Shown here one piece after another: positions 43,158 through 55,286 of a DNA stretch of 64,000 nt. This DNA is from Athripsodes cinereus (Eukaryota > Arthropoda > Insecta > Trichoptera > Leptoceridae), in assembly GCA_947579605.1 (NCBI GenBank), contig OX388325.1:6071572-6135571 (forward strand), in the 5' to 3' direction. The notes beneath the pieces are model-generated. The model was not told where the DNA came from, made no database searches, and saw nothing but the letters and a program-made list of their open reading frames with translations. The translations under genes and the position numbers were made by a program. Position 1 is the stretch's first letter. The number at the start of each line of letters is the position of its first letter.

Positions 43158-43439
43158 CTAGCTGACCCGGTAAACGTTGCTTTGCAAATTACTAATATCG
43201 CTATTTAAAAATAGGAATTGATGGTAGAAGGGTGAAAATTTAGGGCTGTATGTAATTTTTAATGTCTCACCATAATAAAATTTGGGGTGGACCATCCATA
43301 ACTTTTAGGGGTATGAAAAATAGATTTTGGCCGATTCTCAGACCTACCCGATAAACACACAAAATTTCATCAAAATCGGTCCAGCCGTTTCGGAGGAGTA
43401 TGATAACAAACACCGTGACATGAGAATTTTTATATTAGA
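43158..43439 (-). mobile_element. Non-autonomous Helitron, family A, in Mvb12 intron 4
   Basis: On the minus strand it begins TCTAATATAAAAATTCTCATG and ends GGGTCAGCTAG, inserted between A and T as Helitrons do (A|TC...CTAG|T). Internal landmarks shared with the other copies (15728, 18627, 63331) are 'cggaggagtatgataacaaa' and 'gggtggaccatcc' read on the plus strand. At 282 bp it is a short, probably near-complete non-autonomous copy. Confidence 0.85.
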
Positions 43440-43737
43440 TTTAAAAAAAAGTACCCTGTTTCGTGATTTGAAAGTAAATAAAAAGTATTTTTAGAAAGAT
43501 ACAAATTAAATGTTATTTATTTGTGACAGTAGGTATGTTTTTATTCCTGTGAATATTTTTGCATTTAAAATTTTAACTTTTATTCATTAAATTTGGCTAT
43601 ATTCGTCACTGAAAATTGTTCCCCAAACCTCCACATTTAAATCTGAATTTATACTCTGGGTATTAAGGGGTTAAAAAACTAAATCTTATAGGATTTTTTC
43701 TATATTTTTTTTCAAGTTTAATTTTTTCTCTTTTCAG

Positions 43738-43947
43738 CAATATCCAAATCTCCCTTCCCCTTCTCAACATGATTACGAAGCCCTGAGCCCCTCTTATAAT
43801 CTGCAGCCGTCTCGACCTGCGCCTCCCGCACCTAGGAAATACAAGGCCCCTCTGCCGTCAAACACAAACACTTTAGGGGGCTGGAACCCCGTGCAGGGGG
43901 TGCCCTTTGTGCTCAACTCTAAACTAGGAGGAATGTCTATGTCTGAG
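43738..43947 (+). CDS. Mvb12: MVB12 coding exon 5: linker and start of the UMA segment
   Basis: Acceptor TTTTCAG|CAATATC, 70 codons, phase 0 at both ends (donor GAG|GTGAGA). The first part is Pro/Ser-rich (SRPAPPAPRKYKAPLPS). The second, LGGWNPVQGVPFVLNSKL, carries the GVPF.L..K. core of the UMA (UBAP1-MVB12-associated) motif, which binds the VPS28/VPS37 end of ESCRT-I. Confidence 0.93.
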
Positions 43948-44639
43948 GTGAGATAGAATATTTTTATTGTCCAGATCTATAGGCCGATGTAATTGGACAG
44001 TTGTTAAACTCGGCTAAGGAAAAAAATGTTGATTTCTAACTCGGTATTTGTTCCCTAGTCTCTCCTCCTCCCTTCCAATCTATAACCCCTATTACATGTT
44101 TTGTGTGTGTTAAATATTATTTCAAATACCCATTGTTTTTTATTACTTGACAAAGTATTGATCTCCCATTCTTTTCCATAAGTTTTCAAGTGTCCTGTAA
44201 AAGATAAAATGTTTGAAAAAATAAAGACATTTTACATCTTATATCGCATTTTAGCGATAAACTCGCCCTCTGTACAATGAATTGTATAACTGATATTTTC
44301 TGTAATAACTGTTTAAATTTATATTATTGTAAACAATGTACAGTGAAGAAAAAAATAAATAAATAAATTAGCAGTGATAAGTTCTGCCACCCATCCTGGA
44401 TGTCTTATTTTTTTGTTGCCACTGAGATGACAGCTTGCATGTTTATTATTTGCGGCTGGTCTGTAGGTTACCCCACTTAGATTACAAGCAAATTTACACA
44501 AAAATACTTTTCAATAAAATACAATGATACAATCAATATACAGAGGGCGAATTTATCAAAGAGACGCAATAACAATGATATGCAAAAAGAGTGAATAAAC
44601 AAATGAAAATATATTTTACATTGATTTTTATTCTTTCAG
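43948..44639 (+). other. Mvb12: Mvb12 intron 5: foldback repeat split by LINE/SINE tails
   Basis: About 44140-44240 and 44371-44480 are two halves of the dispersed foldback repeat (plus orientation: 'ttttcaagtgtcctgtaaaag' and 'gccacccatcctggatgtc'). They are separated by an inserted A-tailed repeat at 44246-44370 ('gcgataaactcgccctctgt', ending in AAAT units). A minus copy of the same tail is at about 44500-44572. Confidence 0.6.
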
Positions 44640-44726
44640 GCTCAGTATCCTGTCATCAGAAGAAAGAGTCTGTACGAGCTGGACCAGGAGTATTCATATA
44701 ACTTCATGGTGGAGAGACAAACTTGA
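44640..44726 (+). CDS. Mvb12: MVB12 coding exon 6: end of the UMA motif and stop
   Basis: Acceptor TTTCAG|GCTCAG, then 28 codons, AQYPVIRRKSLYELDQEYSY then NFMVERQT, and TGA at 44724-44726. The 'L.E+..EY.Y.F..E' ending is the second half of the UMA motif in MVB12A/B, so the C-terminus is complete. Confidence 0.94.
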   Translation, partial: AQYPVIRRKSLYELDQEYSYNFMVERQT

Positions 44727-45905
44727 GAGATACACATTGTATTGTGTGGAGTTTATATTGTTGTAATCATTATCAAATATCCAGTGGGAAAAACAAAAAA
44801 AGTACTTGAATAGGTACTTATCGTTGATTGTATAGGTATTAACTTTTGAAAAAAATCAATATCTGACGATGTGAATTCGGTGGCCATGAAACCAGTGGTG
44901 ATAACACAACACATCACTAAACCTTATTCATGTTATCAGACAACTTTTTCAATGTTTCTTTAGTTTTTTTTAATACTTGATTCTTTGTGCAGAGGGTTTT
45001 TGTGCCAATGGGTGCGTCCAGATAGTAGGATGTGAAGGAAATATTTGAATGAATGTCTTCATTACTCGTATAAGAACAGGAAACAAAGGCATTCATTTGA
45101 ATATTTCTGTGGAGAATGCTCCAAATTGTCACCGAATGATTGACATTCGCATCCTACTATCTGGACGCAGCCATTGAAGAGCGTCTGTAACAGACAGTCT
45201 TCTCAATAAAAGTTCTGGGCATCCTGCACCATAACCATACTCAAATTTTTTTTTATTTAATTATTATTTATTGTCAATTATTCAGTTTGATGCTGGGCGC
45301 ATTGTTTTTTTTTTAATTTGAAAGTATTTGCATTACTTATTTAGTCTAATATATCAAGTACTTTTGTTGCATCATTGGATGTGTGTTTGAATAATAATTG
45401 AAACGTTATTGTGAATTTCTACATTTATCGTCCAAAACATCTCAGCATTTATTTTAAGTATTTCAATTATGTATTTATTACATTTATTGGTATTCCAAAT
45501 ACGTTTAATATTATGAATTTTATTTGTGCTTAAATGTATTTTAGTGTTTCATATTTATTTATTCTTGTGTATTTTATGTTAAAATAATAATATTTTACAA
45601 TAATGCATAATTATTTTGACGTTTGAATTTTGTGTTATAATATTTTTGATGTTATATGTGCCATAAGTGTGGCCATTTTTAAGCAGATGAATTTTCCAGG
45701 ATTATTTTAATGTGTGATTTGAGTACTAGAATGACGTTTTACGACATTATTGCAATAATTATGACAATACTACCCAGATGTAAGATCTTATGGATATGAC
45801 TGAACAATATCTGTTCATTAAAATGACTATGTAATTGTAATTGATAATGAACAGGTATTATTCAAAAATGTTCTGAGATTTAATTGGAGTGAAGTGGAAA
45901 TAAAA
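44727..45905 (+). other. Mvb12: Mvb12 3' untranslated region with two poly(A) signals
   Basis: AATAAA occurs at 45205-45210 and again at 45899-45904. A MITE with 27-bp inverted ends (45006-45176) lies between the stop codon and the first signal, so it would be transcribed in the 3' UTR. The remainder is AT-rich and featureless. Confidence 0.5.
45006..45176. mobile_element. MITE with 27-bp terminal inverted repeats in the Mvb12 3' UTR
   Basis: The left end CAATGGGTGCGTCCAGATAG and the right end CTATCTGGACGCAGCCATTG (plus strand) pair over 27 bases with one mismatch. Length 171 bp, no coding capacity. The exact edge between inverted repeat and target duplication is unclear because CAATG/CATTG is itself part of the palindrome. 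Superfamily unknown. Confidence 0.7.
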
Positions 45906-45965
45906 GAGTGTTTTTTAATCAATATTCTATATTTTTATATTTAACTTTATAGCAATTTATTATTA

Positions 45966-46040
45966 AAAAAGATATATCTGGGTTTTTTTTATAAACCCAA
46001 ATACAACCTTATACACCTTTCACAGTAAGCTAAAAGCTTG
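45966..46040 (-). repeat. SINE-1 3' tail fragment, minus
   Basis: 'agatatatctgggttttttt', 'ataaacccaaatacaacctt' and 'atacacctttcacagtaagc' equal the SINE-1 tail; the tRNA head is missing. Confidence 0.7.
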
Positions 46041-46198
46041 TTTTTTAATCAATATTCTATGTTTTTACATTTACATTTAACTTTGCAGCAATTTATTATT
46101 AAAGATTATTATCGACATGTTTGATATTAACGACAACAAAAAATCTTTTGATGATGATGATGATTTTGGATGATTTTATTTTGATGCCGTTTCAGTCC

Positions 46199-46348
46199 CT
46201 AGACCATCTCAAGAGCGCCAGTGAAGAGTTCAGTTTTTAATTTGTTTCTGAATCTGGTGACAGTCTGACTATCTCTCAATAGCACCGGTAGGCGATTCCA
46301 CATAACCGGTCCAACAACACTAAAGACCCTCTCATAGAAGTTAGATTT
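46199..46348 (-). mobile_element. CR1/L2-like LINE, C-terminal end of ORF2, minus
   Basis: An uninterrupted minus-strand reading of about 50 codons ends at TAG (46201-46199): FYERVFSVVGPVMWNRLPVL, SQTVTRFRNKLKTELF. This is the terminal 'F...GP..WN.LP......S...F+..LK..L' signature of CR1/Jockey-type LINEs. Confidence 0.7.
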
Positions 46349-47044
46349 AATGGCTCTATTTTAATAATCTTTAAATTTTAATCAAATCAATGGCTAGCTC
46401 AGGATGAAACACGTTAAGGCACATTAAAATATAGGGCCTTTGTGAGTTTAAGTCAGTAGAACATCAATATTATTATCTCAGTTCAAAATTGGTAGCGTCT
46501 AAAACATTGTCGCATAACGTCATTCATTTTTTCTTTCATAGTATTTGTACTTAAAGTAGGAACTTTGATAGTCCAGTAATGTCACAAATACTTTATATAA
46601 AGTAAGATTATCAACTGTTTTATTATATTTTTAATATAATCCGTAACTTTTTGTGTATTTTCCGTCATGGTAGGAAGTAATTGTGTACGAAACAATTATT
46701 GTATTCTCCGTAATTAAAAAAGGTGCGTATTTATAAAAAAAGTTTAGTGTTTTACTTCCTACCAAATGTTTTATTGTTTAAATACTTTTTCATAAAAAGT
46801 AATTATGTGTACTTCAGAAGTGTTGGTATATTTATTTTTCATGTCACCTGGCATTTTTGTAATTTGTTTTATTATTAGCAGTTTCCACACTGCTCGACAA
46901 ACGAAACAAATGAAGAGTTGTGTTTTTCTTGTATGAAGAATTTTTGTTTTTTTTTCATTCCTATGTTGCCAGAGAGAAAAAAGGAAGCAGATCCCTTCGT
47001 TTGCTGCGTTTGTCGAGCATAGTGGACACAGCTATTGTCTAGTG
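46349..47044. other. Intergenic DNA, no feature recognised
   Basis: AT-rich, no coding potential recognised. Confidence 0.3.
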
Positions 47045-47530
47045 CAGGGGTCTCCAAACTTTTCAGCCTTAGGGCCATACTGATTACTCCAGTAAGTTCC
47101 GAGGGCCAAAACCATATTATCATTGTTGCCATGAGGGCCAAAACCATATTATCATTTAAAATATATAAAATGTTAGTTGGATTCATTTCAATAATTTGTA
47201 AGTTATTATATATTGAAGTTAAATTTTCTGCATATTATACATGTCTTTACTCATTACAATTCTGTGTTTCTTTATCCAACTTATCACAAAAACAATAACA
47301 ATAAGCCTACAACAATGTTATGAGTAGTTAGCCCATGACCATATCAATGTAGATGTCATATTAATAATTATTCAACATAAAATTAGAATACTTCAGTAAA
47401 CTAAATTTAATTTGCTATAAAAAAATATGTTCTCTAAAAGGAGTTTTCAAGTATGCTAGCTCTCCGCGGGCCGGACAAAATCTGTCCGCGGGCCGGATGT
47501 GGCCCTCGGGCCGTAGTTTGGAGACCCCTG
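47045..47530. mobile_element. hAT MITE with CAGGGGTCTCCAAACT ends
   Basis: CAGGGGTCTCCAAACTTTTC at the left, and AGTTTGGAGACCCCTG at the right. The flanks GTCTAGTG and GTCTATTA are a diverged 8-bp duplication. A GC-rich 'cgcgggccgg' patch near the right end is characteristic of this hAT family. No coding sequence. Confidence 0.8.
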
Positions 47531-47809
47531 GTCTATTAGTGTATTTATGTTGTAACGTTGTTAAACATAGTTTTCGCATTTATTGAATTTTTCGCACATG
47601 CGTGTGTGACCATATTAAGAATATTACTCAACCAACGGATTGTGCAAACTTAGAACTGTGGGGATGAAGTGCCTATTGAATAATTACTACTATTGGATTG
47701 TTAAAGTGTCGTAAAGTGTCCTTTATGTGCTAAAGCACCTCAAGGACACTGTACAATTCTTCAATTTCGGAACATTACATCCATTTAATAGTCATATATG
47801 ACTCTAATA

Positions 47810-47850
47810 TCGTCCCTCATCCGTACGACAGTTAGTCAGAAGAGGGACGG
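47810..47850. mobile_element. Minimal 41-bp derivative of the TCGTCCCTC family
   Basis: TCGTCCCTCATCCGTACGAC and 'gttagtcagaagagggacgg' are the two terminal repeats of the family at 13828 and 50235, back to back with almost nothing between, and TA on both sides (47808-47809, 47851-47852). Confidence 0.65.
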
Positions 47851-48436
47851 TAGGTCTCGATTTTGTTTGTTTCCACTGGGCTGCACTTTTAAATAACTAC
47901 ATTAAGTAATAGACAATTCCATGAAAAAGTCTCTTTGAATTTTCACGTAGTAGTTACCATAGGACTAATAGAATTTTGACATCTCTGACTTTAATATCAA
48001 TTGTCACAATTTACACACTATCAAACTTTTTAAAATATAGAACTTATCCATTCTATATCAAGCTATTCTATGTACTAATTATCTTATCATATTATATGTC
48101 AATTTTTAACATAGGACAATATTTTTACTTTTGTGTAATTAATTATGAATTAACTTATTAAATTACTATGTCTATATATCAAAGGGAGGCTACACTATGT
48201 CAATTTTTAAAATTAATTAAGCAACTTGACAGTGTCATAATTCTCGTCATCATTAACTCAAGTATAAATGTCTCTTTAATATTTCCGTACTCATTTCCTC
48301 CATTGCTGAAGACCATAATCTCTTTAATTTATTTTAAAATAGTTTCAAATTTATGTATTAAGATATGATTTTATATTAATGTTTAAAAAAAAATGTAATT
48401 TTTATGAAAAATGTGTAGAAGTGTATGATGGTATTT

Positions 48437-48725
48437 TTAGCCTTAGTCACAAATATGACTAAGTTTAAATGGTTTTGTCACAAATGTGACTAAGTTTGAA
48501 TGATTTTGTCACAAATATGACTAAGTTTAAATGGTTATGTCACAAGTTTGACTAAGTTTAAATGGTTATGTCATAAGTATGACTATGTAAGTTCAAATGG
48601 TTTAGTCACAAATATGACTCAGTTTAAATGGTTATGTCACAAATGTGACTAAGTTTAAATGATTTTGTCACAAATATGACTAAGTTTAAATGGTTTAGTC
48701 ACAAATATGACTAAGTTTAAACAAA
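48437..48725. repeat. 31-bp tandem repeat, about 9 units, internally palindromic
   Basis: Unit 'gtcacaaatatgactaagtt' + 'taaatggtttt'. The core 'agtcacaaatatgact' is an imperfect palindrome (gtca...tgac). Not a CRISPR: there are no unique spacers. Confidence 0.9.
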
Positions 48726-48949
48726 TGAATGACCGATAAGGAAGATAATAATTATGAGGCTGAGCTTATTAAAGATATTTGAAAATGAAGAACAAAAGGC
48801 TGCAACTTTTATAGCAGATTGTGTATAATACATTTTGGACTGATCCTGAAGATTATTTTTAGACAAGTGCATATTTTATAATGATTGATCGATCGAATGT
48901 ACGTTCCTAAATTTATAAACTTACAATTTCTTTCACTTTTATTGAGAAA

Positions 48950-49450
48950 TTGTTTGAATGTGGAAGAAGAGAAAGAAGTATGTAGAGATAGAGTTGTGTG
49001 GATTTCAGTCCTCATGGAATAGGACGTGAGGGTGGAGCACAAAAAAAATAATTTTGAACACATTTGAGATGTTCCGACTAGTCAGTAAAGGCGATTGACT
49101 ATCTGCCCGCTTTTGTAGTCGGCGACTATTCGGCAAAAAGCGCCCGACTATCCGCCTCTAACTTTGTAACTATTTCTGCGTAAAATGTATAAAGGGGAAT
49201 TACATTTAATAAAAAAACTTGAATGTTTCTTAATTATTATTTTTATTATTCAGTCTTGATCCGTGCAAAAGCAAAAATCAAATGGAAAGTGCACAAAATG
49301 TGTTCCAACACACTCGCAAGCTGCGGTTGTGGCTCAACTGCGAATCAGATGTATATGAAGAAATTTCCGAATACTCCCGAAACTGCTTGACCGGCTAGTC
49401 GCCCAAAATCAAAGTTTTTTTACTATCTATTTTTAAAACATTTAATATCT
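48950..49450. repeat. LINE-tail relic and a 'gactatt' rich repeat
   Basis: 48955-49035 is a worn RTE-like tail ('gaaagaagtatgtagagata', 'ggacgtgaggg'). 49070-49420 begins 'cgactagtcagtaaaggcga' and ends 'gaccggctagtcgcccaaaa', possibly an old MITE with inverted 'gactagtc' ends. Confidence 0.35.
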
Positions 49451-51295
49451 TTGATTCAGCAGTGTTTTGCCACCTATACTGAATGTCTTAATCTTTATTA
49501 CACAAAGAATATCCGTCTGTGGAAGAGGCTTGAATCCAAAAGAAATATTTAGAGTGAATAATTTATAATATTATTATTATGAATTTAATTTGAGATTTTA
49601 AAATGTAGAAAATATGTTCAGTTTATGAATTTGTAAAAGTTTCTAATAAACTTTAATATCCGATACTGATTGTAAATGGGTTTATAAAATGCCCAAATTA
49701 GTAATTTTTTAAAATGTGTATTGTACTAGTCTTGTATAAGAAAATGGATTATGTTCGTAGCAAGATTTGAACCTTGTGACTAAAAAATCTACCAAATAGA
49801 CATACATTTTACTTTTGGTTTATTTGTCATATTATTTATTAACATTTTAATATTTGAGTTAAAAATTGGATTTTATTTTCAATGTATTCGATAGAAATTT
49901 CATTCTATGTTAAATTATATTGATTTTAAATAGAACATATCGACTATCCAGTTTCATAACTCAGCAAGTAGAAATATCTTTTATTCGAGAAATTGTCATT
50001 TTTGTAATTTCAGGTTTATATTATACTTTAAAAACACAACAGCAAGTGAATTAAACCATATAATAATCGCACTGTTTAAGACATTATGTCGTCTTTGTTC
50101 CATTCAATAGTTAAACAATTTCAAATATTTATTTGTGGAATCGAAAATAGGTATTTGAAACAGGTGTTTCTTTCTACTATAGATTATTGATTTCGAGAGA
50201 GACGTCTTTCCACTTATCAGGTCATTGTCAATCATAATGTCCCTCTTCTGACTAACAGTCGTATCTGACTAAAAGTAAATTGTTCAGGAGAGCGTTTTTT
50301 GTGTTTTGTCGTGCATATTTTCATATCTCTTAGTTATATGATACAGTGTAAATATATTACATTATTTTATTTGTAGTATTCTTATATATCTCAGAATCAT
50401 TTTTGTGATGAAATTTTGAGGAATTAGTAGATACAACACATTTTATTTAGAAGATGACCTACCAGCAGTAATTCTTCAAAGGCATGCAGTTTTGGCAGCT
50501 ACAGGCAGGCGTTTTCAACCCTCTATATTTACTGTTGGAAACAATGTTAGTTTTTTTGTTTTGGATCGCACCATCTATAAATTTGCGAAACTTGTGGAGG
50601 CTGTTGATAGCACCTTCCAAATTATATTTGCAACAGAGGCAGAATATCCTTTAGAGTGTCGCAACTTCTGGCTTACTATTCAAATTGGCCTATATAAAAT
50701 AAATACACAGTCTGATAGAATAACTCCAGGCCTGCTATCATTCTTTAATGATCTGGGAATATCTGACTGTGTAGAGTGAAATATTATTATTATTCAGAAT
50801 GTATACATGCTTCAAATGTAGTAGAAAGTTATTTTAATTTCCAAACTCATTGATCATGAGAGTTTTTTGTTTAATAGATAATAATTTCTTTTGTGGAGAA
50901 CTGGGTTGTTTTCGTAGCTTTTTATCTCTATCATCATTTAAAAAACATTAAATTTGATGTCATGGATATCATTTTCAAAATAGTAGTGCAAATAGGTCTA
51001 CGATTATTGACAACGAAGTGTCTGTTCACAATGAAAATATTGTTTTCAATATTGATCAAGTTTCTACATCTGATATTAACGTAGGTACAACAAGTGGATA
51101 TTCACTATGAAAATATTGTTGCCAATATTAATCAAGTTTCTACAACATCTTCTGACATTAACCTACAACAGTTTGCTATCTTTTTATCTTCATTATATTC
51201 ACACCCATTAATACCGAGAAATGTTGTTCAAGTAGTGTGCAATGAGTTTCGTTTACGGTTGTCTGACAATATCGAAAAATCAATTCTAGATAGCC

Positions 51296-51780
51296 TTTTT
51301 TTTTTTTTCCTTTCTCCATCCAAAGACCTTGCCCACCTCGACTTCTAGATGTAGTCCATTGTGGGATTTAGTCCTTAGATGTCTTCCCACAGACCTAAAA
51401 CCTGAAAGAAATTCAAAATTTTGTGTGGGTTAGTTCCTTTGATCTGTTCTTGATCAGGAAAGTGTGAGCCAATTATTTTGGCTCTTGTTTGCATTATAGG
51501 TTCACATTCTGTGAGTAGATGCAAAGGAGTTTCATGTTCATTCATGCAGAATCTGCACAGATACATGTCTGTTAGTTTCATTATACATAAGTGTTTATTG
51601 AGTCTACAGTGTCCCGTTAGTACTCTGGTGAGAATTCTTAGGTTCTCTTTATTAAGTTCGAGAAAGTCTCTACTTTTCTTTGATGAGAAACCTTTAATCA
51701 GGGTTTTCGCATGTTTCTGTCCTGGTATTGTTAACCAGTTATTAATAGCTTTTTCTTGCATTCTCCCATAGAGTCTCCCA
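51296..51780 (-). mobile_element. LINE 3' end (R1/LOA/I-like), 5'-truncated, with 9-bp duplication
   Basis: Minus-strand insertion with a T run (poly-A on the minus strand) at 51296-51310. It is flanked by TAGATAGCC at 51287-51295 and 51781-51789. Its coding part (51375-51761) is the C-terminus of ORF2: NLRILTRVLTGHCRLNKHL then the CCHC knuckle CRFCMNEHETPLHLLTEC. Removing it restores the reading frame of the host gene at ILDSL|KN. Confidence 0.88.
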
Positions 51781-54686
51781 TAGATAGCCTTAAAAATATT
51801 TTAATTCCAGATATTTATAAAATTGTGTGTGATTATTTTATTGAAACAAAATCTCCATTATATAGCGCGACCAATCTGGCCTCAGAACATTTACGATTCC
51901 AATATTTTTCCAAAATGGGAACATATTTTCCACCTGTGGAATTTCCTATCGGTCAAAAAATGATACATTGACGTACTCGCTTTCGTAGAACACACGCCAC
52001 GCATTGTGCCCCACACAGGCTACAATACAAGTGGTGTTTATTAAAGAGGTTTTAGGAAAAAATTTATGCTTACCAGGAGTTCTAAAGGACTATTTGGATT
52101 ACAATGAGCAGTTAAATAATAACATTGGTAGTGAATGCATAGAAAATATTGTCCAAGGTTCTGTATGGACAAAAATGATGAATGAAATTCCACACGAATC
52201 TAATGTATTACATATTCCAATACTTATTTATTATGATGACTTTGAGATAGGAAACCCTGCAGGATCACATGCAGGAATTCATAAAATAGGCGGTGTTTAT
52301 GCATCTTTGCCTGGCTTTCCTCTGTTTTACACCTCACAGTTAAAAAATGTATTTTTGCTAGCACTTTTCATTCATCTGACAGAGTTCAGTTTGGTAACAA
52401 AATAATTTTTCAAAAAACAATAATTGTTCATTTGAATAATCTCAAATCAAATGGAGTATATGTAGACACAGACGTATTTAAAGGTATTTTTAAGTTTTAA
52501 GTTTTTTTTTTTTTAAGTTTTACGTATTTAAAGGTATTTTTATTAAACTGTCAAATCTGAGAGCCTCAGTGCGACGATTATACAATCGTGCTAAGGGGAG
52601 TGGAGACTGGCAGGAGTACACCGAAACACTCACTAACTACAACAAAGAAATAAGAAAAGCAAAGCGGAAAAGCTTTAGAGATTTCTGTGAAAAAATCACG
52701 GAAACTCCAATAGCAGCCAGACTACATAAAGCACTGGCTAAAGGAGGTTTACAGGGACCATCGTCTCTCAAAAAACCAGATGGAAGCTACACTGAGAGTG
52801 AGGAGCAAAGAGCACTTTTGCTACTAGAAACTCACTTCCCAGGCAGTCAAACCGTCGAAGCAGACTTGGAGCACACAATGTGCTACAAATCTAAGAAAGA
52901 AGATTGGGAAATGACAAAAGCAGTCTGCACCCCGGGGCGGCTGAAGTGGGCCATAAACTCATTCCAGCCATATAAATCACCGGGAGTAGATGGCATTCTC
53001 CCAGTTCTACTTCAGAAGGGACAGGAAGAAATCTTTCCACATCTCCTAAGAATCATAAGAAGCAGCCTAGCTCTGGGGTACATACCCAGATCATGGCGTA
53101 GAGCACGTGTGACTTTCATTCCAAAAAATGGAAAGAAGGACTCGACCCTTCCAAAGTCATACAGACCCATCAGTCTCACATCATTCCTATTAAAGACGAT
53201 GGAGAAAGTAGTAGACAACTACATAAGAAGCGAGCTACTGGATAAAACACCACTACATCCAAATCAGCATGCATACAGGGTAGGAAGATCCACGGACTCC
53301 GCCCTGTATGAGCTGACTGAGTTAATCCAGAAAAGCATCGACAATAAAGAAATAGCTCTGTGTGCATTCTTGGACATAGAAGGAGCTTTTGACAACACCT
53401 CCCATGAGGCAGTCGAAGAAGCGCTAAAGAAAAGAGGAGTAGGCAGCACAATATCCAGATGGATAAAACATATGCTGGCCACAAGAACTGCGGAATCCAA
53501 AGTAGGAGATAGCAACATTCAAGTTACAACTACAAGAGGATGTCCGCAAGGAGGAGTCTTATCATTCTTCATTTGGAGTCTAGTTGTAGACGAAATACTC
53601 GGGAAACTCACCGAGCACAGATACCATGTAAATGGATATGCAGATGACATAGTCATCACAATCAGAGGCAAGTTTGAAGATGTACTTTGTGATTTAATGC
53701 AGGGTGCACTAGAACTTACAAGAAGATGGTGCATATCTGTGGGGCTGAAATTGAACTCAGGAAAAACCACAATAGTACCATTCACAAACAAAAAGAAACT
53801 CCAAAACACCAAGGAAATCTTTCTAGATGGAGCTGTTGTAGAATGGAGTGATACAGCAAAATATCTAGGTGTAACACTAGACAAAAAGCTGCTGTGGAAT
53901 AGACACGTTGACAAAATAGTCGAAAAAGCAACCTCTGCACTTATGATTTGCAGAAGGATAGCAGGTAAAAATTGGGGCTGCAACCCAAACATCCTGCTGT
54001 GGATGTATACAGTGATGATAAAACCAATCATCACATATGGAGCCATTGCATGGTCAAGTAGAACCAAACTTGTTACCACGAGGAAATTACTCGATAAGGT
54101 ACAAAGGTTAGCATGCTTATGCATAACAGGAGCAATGAGAACATGTCCAACGGCAGCCATGGAGGTGATCCTTGATCTCTCACCGCTCCACATGGTAGTG
54201 GAGGAAGCTGCAAAGAAGACATATCTCAGACTTAAGAAGACAGAATCAACGAGGGTAAATCGCATCAAATGAGAAGAAATTCTAAATGACTGCGCATACC
54301 TCATTGATCTGCCAGCCGATCTAATGATCAAGAAGTTCAGTTTCGAGAAGAATTTTGCCATCAAACTGAGCACAAAGAAAGAATGGGACGAGGATATTAT
54401 ACACTCTCTCAAGAATGGAACCATCGTATGGTATACGGATGGATCCAAAACAGAAGAGGGAACTGGAGCAGGAGTCTACGGGCCGCGCACCGAATACTCT
54501 GAAGCAATGGGAAAATTCCCAAGTGTCTTCCAAGCAGAAATATATGCTCTGGAAAGATGTATCCAGTTCAATCTCGACAGAGGATACAGTAAGCAACATA
54601 TAGCTATACTATCTGACAGTCAAGCAGCTATTAAAGCATTGGGTTCAAACATCATCAACTCCAAGATGGTTTGGACATGCCTCCTC

Positions 54687-54990
54687 TATTGTATACTGGG
54701 TTAAGTATAACAATATTAGGTTCTTTTTGAATAACGACACGTATTTTTATATTTACACAATATATTCAATAAATAATTCCTATTATAATTTGTCGAACAC
54801 TATTTGTCAAAACACGCAGCCTAACAGTGCAAGTCAAGGTTCTATCAATTAATGAGCGCCGCTCTCCACAGGCGGCCAACCTATATAGACTACATAGTAT
54901 TGCTACTCACTCATCATAACTACTGTTTACTTGAAAACAAGGTTCAAGGTTCACTTAACCTGTACTGTGTATCAAAGTCCAAACACTACA
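54687..54990 (-). repeat. 3' LTR of Ty3 element 2
   Basis: Same sequence as the 5' LTR by eye; preceded on the minus strand by GGGGAGAG. Confidence 0.9.
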
Positions 54991-55286
54991 CTCTCCCCTC
55001 ACAACCTTGAAAATCTTTCTATACTACATATTTAAATATTTATACAATTCTATGTGATTGACAGTGTTCTCTACTTATTTCAAGACTCTATACATATAAA
55101 ACAAAACATTACAAATACACGCAGACATGTTCTTCCTTCCGTCCAGGGCCACCAGATGAAGTCTTCCACCAGCCTAAGTCCTGGGTCTCAGCTGTCCCCG
55201 CCAATGGCTTCCAATCTGACCTGAAAAATTCAGAACCGGTGAGAGCTTTGCCTTCAAACAGGGGGAGGGGACCTAAACTCCTACTA

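Noticed and set aside
48437..48725. CRISPR-like array
   Set aside because: The repeats are contiguous 31-bp units with no unique spacers, and the genome is eukaryotic.
53519..54448. 309-residue open frame on the minus strand
   Set aside because: Exact shadow of the LINE reverse transcriptase and RNase H reading on the plus strand.
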